From Ophiobolus disseminans (taxonomy: Eukaryota; Ascomycota; Dothideomycetes; Pleosporales; Phaeosphaeriaceae): a stretch of DNA of 64,000 nt. Below the pieces are notes generated by a model, which was not told where the DNA came from, made no database searches, and was given only the letters and a program-made list of their open reading frames with translations. A program made the translations under genes and the position numbers. Shown here piece after piece: positions 22,008-33,098 of the stretch; positions within the stretch are counted from its first letter, which is position 1, and each line of letters begins with the position of its first letter. Where the stretch lies: assembly GCA_010093685.1 (NCBI GenBank), contig MU006228.1:1124382-1188381 (forward strand), given 5' to 3'.

Positions 22008-22763
22008 CGGAGTAGTTCCGTGGAGTGTGATCGCCTGGTGCAAGGAGTTTGCAACGAAAAAATACGAATGATAGTTGTAACCACGTGGCGGATATCACAT
22101 GACATCCTATTGTACCAGGCGCTGCCCTGTGGGCAAGTGCACTTACCTCTGAGCCGAGAGCTCCTCTACCAGAACAACACACAACAGAACAACAGATAGA
22201 AATACAATCGTTGATCACAGCCTCCACCCTACACTGCTCACGCAGTTACAATAGTAAGCGGTCGCTCTGGGAGATCTGAGGGCGAGCTTTTTCATCAAGC
22301 AATGGGGCATGACACACCTCTCATGAACCAACTGAGCGTTCTGCTTTATTCCAATCGCGAACGCACCTGCGTGCAAGACCTTCATTTGCCGAGTCCAGTA
22401 CAAGACAAGCCCGCAAACTGAAGATTATGTCTCTGGGCTCCATTTTTTTAGGTGTTGTTAGATGGCCGCCAACGTCCTTGACTTGGATGCCGATATACGC
22501 TGTTGATGTGACCTGTTCTACTATCCCAAGTCTTCCCTCGATGGTAGCAGTAGCAGGCTGTGCCCTCCTCCGTTCTGGAAGTTCGTGATCCTGGTATAGA
22601 ATTTCTATTCACCCTCGTCAGCTTCGAGCAAGGCTTCTTACCTCTCGTTCTTGATTTCTTGTCCACTAAAGCAATACCTCTATCTCTTTCATGGCTCTCA
22701 CTAGGAATAGTCTAGCCAAGTTCTTCTCTGTTGCCATAAATATCAATCGCTACAGAGGATTAA
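22008..22763. other. Intergenic, nothing recognised
   Basis: No supported gene between the acyltransferase pseudogene and the solo LTR. Confidence 0.5.
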
Positions 22764-22925
22764 TGTCGGATGTAGGAGACAGGGCAAAAGTGAGAAAAAG
22801 GTTGTTGTATTGAGAGAGCTACATAGAGCGATTATATACACAACATGATGAGTAAGCCAGTGACTAAGAGTCACGTGGAGATGCAGTCCACAGTGTACCA
22901 TGTGAACTGAGGTGCTAGGCTGACA
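22764..22925. mobile_element. Solo LTR (family A), copy 1
   Basis: A 162-bp unit that begins TGTCGGATGT and ends GCTGACA. It is flanked on both sides by the 5-bp duplication ATTAA (22759-22763 and 22926-22930). A closely similar 164-bp copy lies at 61217-61380 with a different flanking duplication. TG...CA ends, 5-bp target duplications and no internal region identify it as a solo LTR of an LTR retrotransposon. A GATTATATACACAAC stretch could be its TATA box. Confidence 0.85.
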
Positions 22926-23051
22926 ATTAACACAACACCAGAACCCCAGCGTAACCATCGACTCACGTCCAGAGCCCTAACATCAACCATCATCAATCTT
23001 GGTAATCGCTCAACTTCCCACCGTTCTTCAAGAAGAACCTCCGGTATCAGG

Positions 23052-24231
23052 ATGTCCACCTCCAATAACCCACCATCAACCTCCGCGGCGAATGGCTCGT
23101 TCTCACCCTCCTTTCTCCAACGGCACTGCAGCAGCTCAAGGCTGAGCTTGCTTCCTTGTCCGGCAGGGCCGTGTTCGAGCACTGTCTCGGTCTTTCCAAG
23201 CTCGAGGACGTCTCTGCTCTGGCAAACAGCATGGTCGTCGTCTGTTTCGATCTGGAGAGCTGGGCGCGCGATCACACCAAGCTGACTGAGATCGGTATCT
23301 CTACGTTCGATTCTCGGGATATGCGCGCACTGTCGACGCCGGGTATGTATGGGGTGGAGCTGCTGAAGCAGGTGTACTTCTACCATGCGCGCATTGAGGA
23401 GAACGCGCACTCTATCAATGTGAAGTTCTGCACTGGCGATCCTGAATCGTAAGTACAAATTCGATCCACCTCCTGGTATTCCAGAGTACTTACCTTATAT
23501 CCAGCAACCGTTTCGGCCAGACCCGCTTCCTTGAAGCCTCCGCCGCCCGCGCCATGCTGGACAGCGCCTTCTGCTGGCCCGTTGACCCAGAGAACCCCGA
23601 GCTCGGCTTCTGTCCAGTCGTCGTTAGGGGCCACTCTCTCAAGGACGACTTTTCGATGCTGTCGCGCTCCCTCGGTGTCCGCGCCGCCGTCTTCGAGACA
23701 GTTGTAAAGACCATCGACAGCCAGCATCTGTGTCGCCAAACTGGCCATTGCTCGTTGCCACAATAAGCCGGGCTTTCCACTATCGTTTCCATGTGTAACT
23801 TCGATTATCGCGATGTCCATACCGCTTCCAACGATGCTGCCATGACGCTCATCTGCGCCATACAGATGGTGTTGCCTGCGGCCCTCAAGCCCGCCACTGC
23901 CGAGCGATCGCTCCAAGATGTCATTGACGACGTTGAGGTCGCCAGCGAGTCCCAGGCCTGGTCTTGGGGCACTGACAAACACTGTGTCCGTTGCGGCGAG
24001 CAAGGCCATACCCGTATTTCGTTTCCTCCACCGAACAGCCGTTATGGCAAGGCGAAGCCGCGCCCGTGTTTTGTCAAGGTCGAGTGTCTGCACTCCGCCG
24101 CTTCGAAGGAGGAGAAGCGCGTCAAGGCTTCGAGGTCACATGTAACTAAGAACTGTATCGTGTATGTGCTGCGCGGCCCGGAGGAGGAGGTCGTCACCGC
24201 GAGCCTTGGTGGTATGAGTATCGACTACTAG
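23052..24231 (+). pseudogene. DEDDh exonuclease-like/zinc-knuckle family, member 1 (decayed)
   Basis: The first motif (FDLESW...EIG) is in the region ending at 23448; a 56-nt intron (23449-23504) follows, then the second motif (GHSLKDD) and the third (HTASNDA). These are the four acidic residues plus His of a DEDDh 3'-5' exonuclease fold. Three defects are visible. The only usable ATG (23052) is out of frame with the domain, which has a TAA upstream in its own frame. An in-frame TAA at 23764-23766 splits the second and third motifs, although the frame continues unchanged. The zinc knuckle CVRCGEQGH lacks its fourth Cys (a Phe stands there), and the tail does not match its paralogues. It is most similar to the genes at 27843 and 29769. 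Confidence 0.75.
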
Positions 24232-25780
24232 TTTGGGAGCGCGGTGCCAATCGTGCAGCCTTTCGAGCTGTAAGGGGGCGGTATAGATGGTATATATGTC
24301 ACGGCGGAAATCTCACATACAATCACCACATATACGGTACAGTGGCGGGGTAATGTGTGTTCACATTTTGCTCCCCATTTACGCCGCGACAATAGATCAC
24401 GGCGGAAGTAATCGAATTTGATCCTATCTACGTTAGTAGTCTCAATTGAAATCGTGACGTAGCGCATTTAAAGAATTCTTTTCGTACCTCCAGCCCGCTT
24501 CGTAGAGACTATCAATTTGCCGCAAAAGCTCTAGACGGCGCCATCTCACACCAGTGAACCACAGCTCCAAGACGAGCTTCTTCGGAGGGCAGATGTTTCC
24601 GCAGGTGTAGGACACGCGTATCTCCATTGGCCTCCACAGAGGAGCGTCAGGGAAGCGATTTGCTGGGGGTGTATTCACTCTGCTACCCTTCTACACCGAC
24701 GACCCCCGCAATGCGCCAGGCGAGTTGGGCACGCCTATCTGGGACGACCAGCGTTTCGCACATGATAGAGTCGTCATCTACCCGAGTAGCTTACGCAGTA
24801 ACGTGTAGGCGAGCTTTATGCTGAGTTAGGCGCTCACTTACCAGGTTGCACATCAGCGGTTCTGTTAGGCTAGGAGGCTGTACAGTAGCTACGGCTCTGT
24901 TTCAGCGATCGTATACCACAAGATTCATCGTCTGTTCATGTTGACAACTAGCTCAAATTCATACAATGGCTCATTCCCGCAAAACTTTCAATTTTAAAGA
25001 GCTGCAGCACCAGGCGTCAGTGGTAGTTTTCTATCGATCCATTGGTTAGTCTTCGCTCAGCGACTACCCTAACATTATTTTTGTGTACCGATTTCCTTTT
25101 GTTGGGTCGCTCTGTCGATCACATGGTGTAAACAGCTTCCGATCCAGAATGCCGGAGCGGGGCAGAACCCCCACACACTCAAACACTACAAGGCAGTAGG
25201 TTCTCGGGGGTGTTTGTGAGGGAATTAGACTCGGGGCGTTTATTCAGATGCTGTTTGCTACATGCTCACCTCCTGACCATGCCAGTTGTTGCTGGGGGTA
25301 GGGTTTGGCTACCGTCAACGCTTATGATAGGCATGTTGAGTTCATGATGGATGTAGTGATCTGTGTCTTTTTGCAAGCTCTATAGCATCATGCGCATCCA
25401 ATTGTTTGCGTGATTGCCCCTGACCTCGTCTAAAATATCGGCGTGATGGCACTGTTTCCTAGCATCTTGAGCCTTCAACGGCGGTAGCAACCAGGCCTTA
25501 GCTATGACTATGAGACCCGCATTTAGACAATCTGAGTTCTATAATTAATTGCAAACTGCTGTGCCAACGCTGCTTCAAAACAAGGCGCTGGTCACTGCGG
25601 TGTGGCTCGCAGTGCTCCTTCACCCGAAATCTGTCGCGATCATTTTGCGGGGCGGTCCATCCCGTAATTTGATTGTTCTTGTGCCCAACCACTTCTAAGA
25701 TTTCTTGCCTGCGACAGACCTTCGAGGGAGCAGACCGCAGTACAGATTCCGATTTCAAACTATACCACCTGGCATTGAGG
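24232..25780. other. Intergenic, nothing recognised
   Basis: About 1.5 kb. No gene, RNA or repeat was supported. Confidence 0.5.
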
Positions 25781-26300
25781 ACAATACAATCCAGCAACAC
25801 TTGCGCTAGCCCAACACCGCTGCCCCTCTGTCAATTCAAGTCAAACAACAATCTGAAAGCGACCGTGACACCCCCAGAAACACTGGCCCTAACACACAAA
25901 GCTGGTTTATCTACCTACTTGAAATCGACAGCGACAGCATCCTTCAACGCCGAGACTGCGTGAACACAAAGCGCGTCCCTCTACCTACCTGGAATCGAGG
26001 ACGACACAATCCAGCAACACTTGCCTCAGCACAACGTCGCTGCCCCTCTGTCAACTCAAGTCGAGCTGCAACCTAAAAGATACCGCAACATTCTCCAGAA
26101 AAGCCGGCCCTAGCACAGAAAGCCAGTCCTTCTACCCAGCTGGAATCGACAGCACTAGCACCCTTCAACGCTTGCTTGAACACCCAGCTCGTCCTTCTCG
26201 CTACCCGAAACCGAGCGCGACATCGTCCAACAACAATTGCCCCAACACACAAAGCCAGGCCTTCTACTCAGCTGGAATCGACAGCGACAGCAGCATCAAC
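25781..26300. repeat. Degenerate 216-220 bp tandem repeat, about 2.4 copies
   Basis: Units begin at about 25781, 26001 and 26217, each opening with a variant of ACAATCCAGCAACACTTGC (the third is more diverged) and later carrying TGGAATCGACAGCGACAGCA-like text. The third copy is partial. The reading frame is not kept open through the units, so they are not protein repeats. The array lies immediately upstream of the zinc-finger-only paralogue. Confidence 0.75.
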
Positions 26301-26730
26301 AACATCAGCATCAACCCCGACCCTCCTACCTACACAACCCGCGTTACATTGTTCAGCCTTTCCGACTTCAGTGTTGGCTTGAGCGAACTCACGGCAACAA
26401 TACCCGAACTTGACGGCTACAACACCTGAACTCGACGGCGACAACACCTGAAATCTACAGCGACAATATTTTGAATTGACCAGCAACCCTTCCTCCGAGA
26501 CCAAGCCGCCCCTCCTGCCTATACAGCGCCTACATTGTCCAGCCACTCCAACATCAGTGTATCCTTGAAAGCCTCCCCTTACAACAGACACTTTATCACT
26601 AGACCAGCTTCCAGATCAATTGCGATGTCGAACCTCCCAACACCTTGAACGATGCGGCTTGCACACTTATGTCGGCAATCCGTCGGCAATCCAGCTTGGC
26701 CTCCCAGACTTTGTTCACAACAATTGTCAC
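26301..26730. other. Intergenic upstream of the truncated paralogue
   Basis: Cytosine-rich sequence with no exonuclease motifs on either strand. Confidence 0.5.
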
Positions 26731-27213
26731 ATGGACATAGAGGAGCCAGCTGACGTCCTGGAGACCTACACCCAAGACAACTTCCGCGCTTTCGACCCTG
26801 GCAACGGCTTTGGCAGTGTCGTGTACCGCTGGAGGTGTGGCAGCCACCAGCACCGCATTGAAGACTGCGCCGCGACTGGCCTTCAATGCAGTGAGTGTGC
26901 GTCCAGGGGCCTCTTCCCTGAAGGAGATACCCATATCTCCCTTCATTGCCCCGTCGTCGCGGAGGAAGAGGTCCAGGAGCGCCTGGACTGGTTGAAGGCA
27001 CAGTCTAAACCAAAGGTGCGCTTCTTCAGCCGGTTGCCGACGCATGGGACCACTCCCAGGGCCTTTGTGGTCTCTGCTCAGGAGGCTCAGGATCGTCGTG
27101 CCTTCTATGATGCGCAGACAAATTCCAGCACACCACGGAGGTCCTGGGTGCCTGGTAGGAGGAGATTCCCTCACTACCAGCACGTGATGAAAACTGGCGA
27201 TGTCTGGGCGTAG
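26731..27213 (+). CDS. Zinc-knuckle-only member of the DEDDh array (member 2, truncated)
   Basis: From an ATG at 26731 this gives 160 aa; the same frame is open further upstream to about 26620. It aligns with only the C-terminal part of members 3 and 4: RCGSHQH...C, then CSECASRG and THISLHCPVV, then a basic tail. The exonuclease domain is absent, and nothing like it occurs in the preceding 2 kb. The first cysteine of the zinc knuckle is replaced by Arg. It could be an expressed small zinc-finger protein or a remnant of a full-length duplicate whose 5' part was lost, perhaps replaced by the tandem repeat. I favour a remnant, but the frame is intact. Confidence 0.55.
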   Translation: MDIEEPADVLETYTQDNFRAFDPGNGFGSVVYRWRCGSHQHRIEDCAATGLQCSECASRGLFPEGDTHISLHCPVVAEEEVQERLDWLKAQSKPKVRFFSRLPTHGTTPRAFVVSAQEAQDRRAFYDAQTNSSTPRRSWVPGRRRFPHYQHVMKTGDVWA

Positions 27214-27842
27214 ATAAGATTTGGGTTTTTTGGCATCTTCTGGCATTTTTTGGAGCCGGTGGGAAGGATGACATGGGCATATCAGTTGTAATAAAAAGGT
27301 GTCTTGATTCAACCTGGAGATACTCAGATGGGTATGAGCACGTGACTGACGCGGGTAGATTTAAGGAGGTGTATCAGAAACCCTCATGTTGTCAGCATTC
27401 TTGAAGCGATGCTGAATTAGGTGTCTTCAGGGCCAGTTCTCACCTTTACCTCATACTCCCCCACACCGCTAATGTAGCGTATGTCATCAGCTCAGAATGC
27501 GCGATACTTTCGTTGTTTGACACGAACTTGCTCAAGTTGCGGGATTGTCCGCGCGTTTGTTGACGATCACGAGCTCCTTCTTCTCTTACTTCAGCATTGC
27601 TTTATCGCAGGGTTATGTCCGTTTGTGGCTGACATCGGCTGTAGTCACGCAGTCATTCCCCCTGACTTTCCTTCAAGCTCCCCTCACCTACTTAAGCAGC
27701 CCCCCTCCAGCCACAAAGCAGGACCATCACTGTATATACTCTTCTTCTCCTTCACACCAGCTCTCTTCCACCTTCAACCACAACAGAGACCTCACCATCA
27801 ACCACCCAAGTCCCCTTCATCAACCAAACAAATCAAAGGACA
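27214..27842. other. Intergenic, promoter of member 3
   Basis: No other gene is supported. The last 100 bases are rich in C and A, typical of a fungal 5' UTR. Confidence 0.5.
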
Positions 27843-29458
27843 ATGTCCAATCAAGCAACTGGCATATTTGGCGATGTCAAGAAGCAGTTCAGCTTTGCCA
27901 ACGACGTCCAGACTCTCCAATATTGCCTTGGTATCCTCGAACTCAAGGTCCCAGAGTCGCTCGGTCAGGATGTCCAGAAGCTTGCGCGTCTGCTTGAGCA
28001 GCAAACCATCCTCGTCACCATCGACTGCGAGCACTACACGCTCAACAGCAGCGAAATGACGGAGATTGGCATCGCGGTCCTCAAGCGCACGGATGTCGCG
28101 GACACCGTGCAGCAAAAGAACTTTGGTGACCACGCTGAGAACTTGATGCACCAAGTTCGGTACCACTTCCTTCGGTTGCGCGAGGTAAGCAATACTTCTT
28201 CGAACTATGTTGGAGACAGACACTGACTTTGCGTTCACAGAAGTCCCACCTCCTGACCTCCAATCCCCGATCCAACGGCCCAGACGGTAATCGCTTTGGA
28301 GAAAGCCGCTTTGTCTCCTTTGCAAAGGCCCGCCAATGCCTCAACAAGATCATGGTGCAACCCATCGAGGGCATCCCGGCTCTTAAGGGGCTTAATCACC
28401 CCGTCATCGTCATGGGCCATGCCATCGGGCACGACCGTGAGCACCTCGGCGGTAAGGACCTCGACTTCAACATGGTCAGCCTCGGCACCGTCATCAAGTT
28501 CATCGACACCCAGAAGATCACAACGGAGATGGGCTATTGGTTGGATCCATTGGAGGATATAGGCCTGGACAGGCTCGTCGCCAAGTTGGAGTTCGAGCAC
28601 ACAGACTCGCACACTGCCGCCAACGACGCCGCCCGTACACTCATGTGCGGTATTCTGATGGTCGTCCCCAAGAGCGTGCGCATGGGGTGTCAACGCTCCA
28701 TCGAGCAGGTCGCCAGCGACGCAGAGCACTACAGCCGCAACACGTTCGTCGGTCTTGGTGGTACTCGCGAGTACTGCTGCAAGTGTGGCTCCACGGACCA
28801 CATGCATGTCGCCTGCACGGTGCCCAAGAGCAAACTTTACTGTGATGAGTGCTTCTCCCGCGGTCTCGCCAATGACAAGACCATCCCGGGACACATCACT
28901 CTTCACTGCCCCATCAAGCGTGACGAAGTCGCTGCGGTTCGTCTCCAGTGGTACGCAGACCAAGATCGCAACTGGAAGCCAAAGTGGGCTTTTGACAGCA
29001 CCTACTTCCATCAGACCTGGAGCCACGATGCGCCACCACTCTTCCCCACTACCAAAGCGGAAGTGGATGCGCGCTCTGCACACTACAGGCGAAGACAGGG
29101 CCAGTGGACTCCGCAGAATGTCTTCAAGTCCCCGTCCTTTGCATTCCGCAATTCGCCTCTGAGGTTCAAGATACCAACTCGGAAGACCCATGCCCTGAGG
29201 CGCGACGCACAGGGTAATTACATCGACCCGGCACCCGCTCAGCGTCAGATCGCCGCACAGCCCTTCCAACCTGTGCTGGCCCCAGGCAACTTCCCTCCCC
29301 TTGGCCCAGCCAATCAGCCACGCGGAGGTGGCAATCTAGCCAACCAGCGACGCGGTCAGGGTGAGCCAGTGTATCGGACAGGCCGCGGTCGTGGAAACAA
29401 CGTGAGCTTTGGAGACCGGGGTGGACGGGGTGATCGTCGCTTTGGCGGTGGCCCGTAG
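27843..29458 (+). CDS. DEDDh exonuclease-like protein with zinc knuckle and RGG tail (member 3)
   Basis: Exons 27843-28184 and 28241-29458 (56-nt intron, branch CTGAC) give 519 aa. Motif I is IDCEHY (Asp61, Glu63), motif II GHAIGHD (Asp179) and motif III HTAAND (His238, Asp243), a full DEDDh set as in RNase T/oligoribonuclease folds. I relate it to the Gfd2/YDR514C-like fungal group from memory. Next comes a canonical CCHC knuckle (C-x2-C-x4-H-x4-C) and a further C-x2-C pair with THLHC-like histidines. The C-terminus is Arg/Gly-rich, with repeated RGG/RG phrases (about 460-519), a common RNA-binding tail. The likely activity is on RNA, substrate unknown. It heads a tight pair: member 4 starts 310 nt downstream on the same strand. 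Confidence 0.85.
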
Positions 29459-29768
29459 AGGATGGGACGACGATCTGGGCAATTTTGTGGACTTTGGTAG
29501 GAACTTTTGGGTGAAGCGTGGTGAGCTTCAGGGTATAATGGGAGGTTTTGGAGTTGCGGATTCACCCTTGAGGAGGCATCTGGGTGCCTATGGTGGTTCA
29601 TACAGCGCGTCCGAACTGCTTGATGACCTCCTGGAGACATCAAAAGGGTGGCAACCATGACTCGGGTCTTGACTTTGGAGTACTTCATTTGACTCTTCGG
29701 CGCTATATATGAGTTAGCATGAATGAAGATATGCGATGATTTGAAACAAATCAGGTTGCTCACGTGAT
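29459..29768. other. Spacer between members 3 and 4
   Basis: 310 bases with no gene called; it contains the 3' end of member 3 and the promoter of member 4. Confidence 0.5.
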
Positions 29769-31499
29769 ATGCATCCCCTGCCTTTTCCTTCACCCTCACC
29801 AAAACTCCCTCTTTCACTGCACAATGCGTCATCAGGTGGCCCCGCAAACAAGAACCCCGCACGTACCCGAGGAGACTACAAACTTTTCGTCGCGCCACAA
29901 ACTGCCTCAATTCAGCTATCGCCGCCTCAACCGATCACTACCCCTCTCCAATTCGAAAGGGCACGATCCTTCGAAACCCCTCAGGACCCCAGAAGAAGCA
30001 GCTTTGGAACCACCAAAGGTAGTATGGCTATGAACTGGGCCTCCGTCGCCTTGAAGCCACTCCCTCCGCCAACACCCCTGCAACGCTGGAATGCACTCGT
30101 AAACACCTACGCCGCAAAGTCCCTGCGCCTTGTCCTCCTCGAAGTGCTGGGCCTGCTCGAAACACCCCTCTCGAGCGCCGCTGCCCCCCTCATCAAGCAT
30201 TGTGTCGTGGTGTGCGTCGATACAGAAGCATGGACCGCGAACACGGACGAAATGACGGAGATTGGCTTGGTGATCTGCGAGCACAAGGATGGTAAGGAAC
30301 TGGGTGACGATGTGGGGGATTATGCGGAGAACCTGCTCAAGAAGATGCGATACTACCATCTGAGGATCTGGGAGAATGCGCATCTCAAGACAACTGCGGA
30401 CTGGATGCGCGGCGCGGAGGGCAACCGGTTCGGCGGCTCCCGCTTCGTTACATTCGCTAAAGCGCGCAGTATTCTGGACTTCATTCTGAACCAGCCCATC
30501 GTTTCCGACGACCCAGACGTCGCCGGCTTGAAGCGCCCTGTTATCCTTGTCGGACAAGCGCTGGACCACGACACCGAGAACCTGCAGAAGTCTGGACTGG
30601 CATACAACTTCAGGAAGCATGGCACCGTTGTAAAAGAGATTGATACGCAGAAAATGACGAAAGAGCTGAATGCGTGGGTGGATAAGAGCAACCCTGGGAA
30701 CGACATCGGCCTAGACACACTGTGTGAAGAGGTCTTCGACTTCGTGCACGATGATGCGCATACCGCACTGAACGATGCTGCGCGCACGATGATGTGCGCG
30801 GTCAACCTCGCCCTGCGGACCTTTGCGAAGAGCTACCGCTCCCAGACTAAGAAAACGATTCAGGAGGTAGCGCATGAACTCGAACAGCATTCTCGGGATG
30901 TCTTCACCTCCACATGGGGCACCGAGCTATCCTGCACACGCTGTGGTGGACGCGACCACTCGAACGACGAAGACCAGTGCATGGCGGCGGTCTACTGCAA
31001 TGCATGTGATCGCTTCGACGAGACAACGCCCGGAGTCGCCGAGGACGTGAAACAGCGGCACATCTCCAGCCACATCGACCAGTTCTGCTTGGATGTCGCC
31101 GAATTCTACGGCTGGAAGCGCCGTGTGATTGACGCTCATCGGAAAGACAACCCTCTTCCGCCAGGCCCGCCGCCAGGATCACATCCGCGGTACACGTGGC
31201 CTGGGAAGTGGCCGATGACAGATCCAAGCGATGCTCTGTTGCCTGAGGTACCTGAATTCGACCGGATCATGGGGACATCACCGAGGATAGCTCTGGACCT
31301 GCCAAAGGCACCTGCGCCGCCTCCAGATGTCAAGACCGTTATGCTACAGTCTACCGCACGCAAGCAGGCAGTACAAGCGAGACGTGTGAAAGAAAAAGTT
31401 GGATTGGGTGGAGCAGGAAGCACTCCGAGCAGTGGTGCTGATGGACGTCGGGCCTCGAGCCTTGGTTCGGACGATGCATGGACTGGCACAGCGTGGTAG
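29769..31499 (+). CDS. DEDDh exonuclease-like protein with zinc knuckle (member 4)
   Basis: An intronless protein of 576 aa. An about 140-residue Pro/Ser-rich N-terminus precedes the exonuclease fold: CVDTEAW (Asp151, Glu153), GQALDHD (Asp268), HTALND (His331, Asp336). A cysteine cluster follows (Cys389, Cys392, His397, Cys404, Cys410, Cys413) with C-x2-C-x4-H-x6-C spacing, two residues wider than in member 3, then a proline-rich tail without RGG repeats. Catalytic residues are intact. Against member 3, the intron is missing and the N-terminus is longer; an internal ATG near residue 86 is an alternative start. The substrate is unknown; nucleic-acid processing is inferred from the fold. Confidence 0.82.
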   Translation: MHPLPFPSPSPKLPLSLHNASSGGPANKNPARTRGDYKLFVAPQTASIQLSPPQPITTPLQFERARSFETPQDPRRSSFGTTKGSMAMNWASVALKPLPPPTPLQRWNALVNTYAAKSLRLVLLEVLGLLETPLSSAAAPLIKHCVVVCVDTEAWTANTDEMTEIGLVICEHKDGKELGDDVGDYAENLLKKMRYYHLRIWENAHLKTTADWMRGAEGNRFGGSRFVTFAKARSILDFILNQPIVSDDPDVAGLKRPVILVGQALDHDTENLQKSGLAYNFRKHGTVVKEIDTQKMTKELNAWVDKSNPGNDIGLDTLCEEVFDFVHDDAHTALNDAARTMMCAVNLALRTFAKSYRSQTKKTIQEVAHELEQHSRDVFTSTWGTELSCTRCGGRDHSNDEDQCMAAVYCNACDRFDETTPGVAEDVKQRHISSHIDQFCLDVAEFYGWKRRVIDAHRKDNPLPPGPPPGSHPRYTWPGKWPMTDPSDALLPEVPEFDRIMGTSPRIALDLPKAPAPPPDVKTVMLQSTARKQAVQARRVKEKVGLGGAGSTPSSGADGRRASSLGSDDAWTGTAW

Positions 31500-32475
31500 A
31501 GAATTGCTCGCAGATCTCAGTAACCGCGCCAGAGTTGTGAACGAGGGGCGTGATAAGTTTGATTACGGCTCGAGGAAGTCTGTGGGAGTCCTCGTAGCTT
31601 ACTAGCTGCCTGGATATAACGTCGGTCCTTAGCCATGCGATGGCGATAGCTCCAACGCGTTCGTCGAGACAGTGAATTATACGCTGAAAATGAGATTTGA
31701 GAATGATATCTAGCTCATGATGGAGTGGTGCCTTTCGTGGGCGTCGACGTGGTGCGGAGGAAGACGTGTCGAAGTGGGGAAGCTGAAGCCGATTGTGGCT
31801 GAAGCCAAACCGGTCCGCGCGCATCGCCACTTCACCCCCACAACATTTCCAGGCGATAATCGCAGTCAAAGTTCCCGTGGAGCAACTCATGCCGTGGCAC
31901 TCCATCTCCCATCTCGATACCCAGGTCCTCCTCGCTGAGAGCATGGTATATTCACGGCGTCGACAATACCTGCGGTTTGACCACAGCTGCGACTACGAAT
32001 TTAGACTGCTACAGATATTGTCAGTAATTATAGTCCTTCAACCTGCCCAGAGATCCGCGGTTGTTCTACTCATTGCGAATCTCACGGCTTATACATATCG
32101 ACTTTGTGGGTTTTGCGCGGTTTCCTTCGAAGAACGCGCTTACACCCACCCGTGGCAACAACGACCTTAATAGCACACTTTCTCTCCCCTCACATCATGT
32201 GCTGTTATCTGTTCGGATCTCTAACATGCGGCTTCTCAAAGTGCACAAGATCCGATACGTCAGTGCCCATGTACCCTCGCTCCTGCCTTGAGCACCAGAT
32301 ATCAGACGAGCTTGGCGTTTTCTCCTTCTTCTTCCTCACCTCACCAACCGCACATCCCTCTACACACACCCATCCATTATTTCATATCACAACACTCGTA
32401 CCATCCCATACCCACCAAATACATTATGTTTTCCCCCGAGCGTTTCATCGGCATCTCGAAAGGTCAGCGACCCCA
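31500..32475. other. Intergenic, nothing recognised
   Basis: Nearly 1 kb with no supported gene. Open frames on both strands lack domains. Confidence 0.5.
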
Positions 32476-33098
32476 ATGCAGGAACTGCGTACGAACCACA
32501 CTGACTTTGTACAACTTCTCGGCACATTCATCGCACAATGCATCCAGCCCGCCAACCCCAACGATGCCCTATACACCGACAGATGCTCTTTCTGCTGGGA
32601 TGGGTACCACGCCCGGCACCGAGCAGTCCGCATCCTACCCTGCAACCTCGTATTCGGCCGTCAGTGCATCCTCCGAATAATCGAGTCCGAGAATGGAAAT
32701 ATCTGTCCGATCTGTCGAAAGAGATTGTTCTGCGGTGACTGGTCTGACGAGCTCGAGCAAATGTTCATCCAAATCTCGGTCGTGGTTTGCTTGGTTCTCA
32801 TAGCGTTTAAGAACAGATCCGCGCATGCCAACCATCTTTTTGTCCGCTGTCTGGCTCTGGGACGGCAACGTGTTCTTCAAGGCGCGAAGTATCCTGGATA
32901 CCTTCACCGACTCCCGCGCACGGAACCCACATCTTGATTTGGTTCTGCTTGGCTTGGTACAGCAGCTTGTTCACACCGTATACATCTTCTGTTCTGTCCT
33001 CAACATGTTTTTTAACTCGGCATACGAAGGACCTAGTGCCATGGATTCGAGCATCAAGTTGATCATCACGGTCGGCGCGATGGCGCTAGCGTTCCTTA

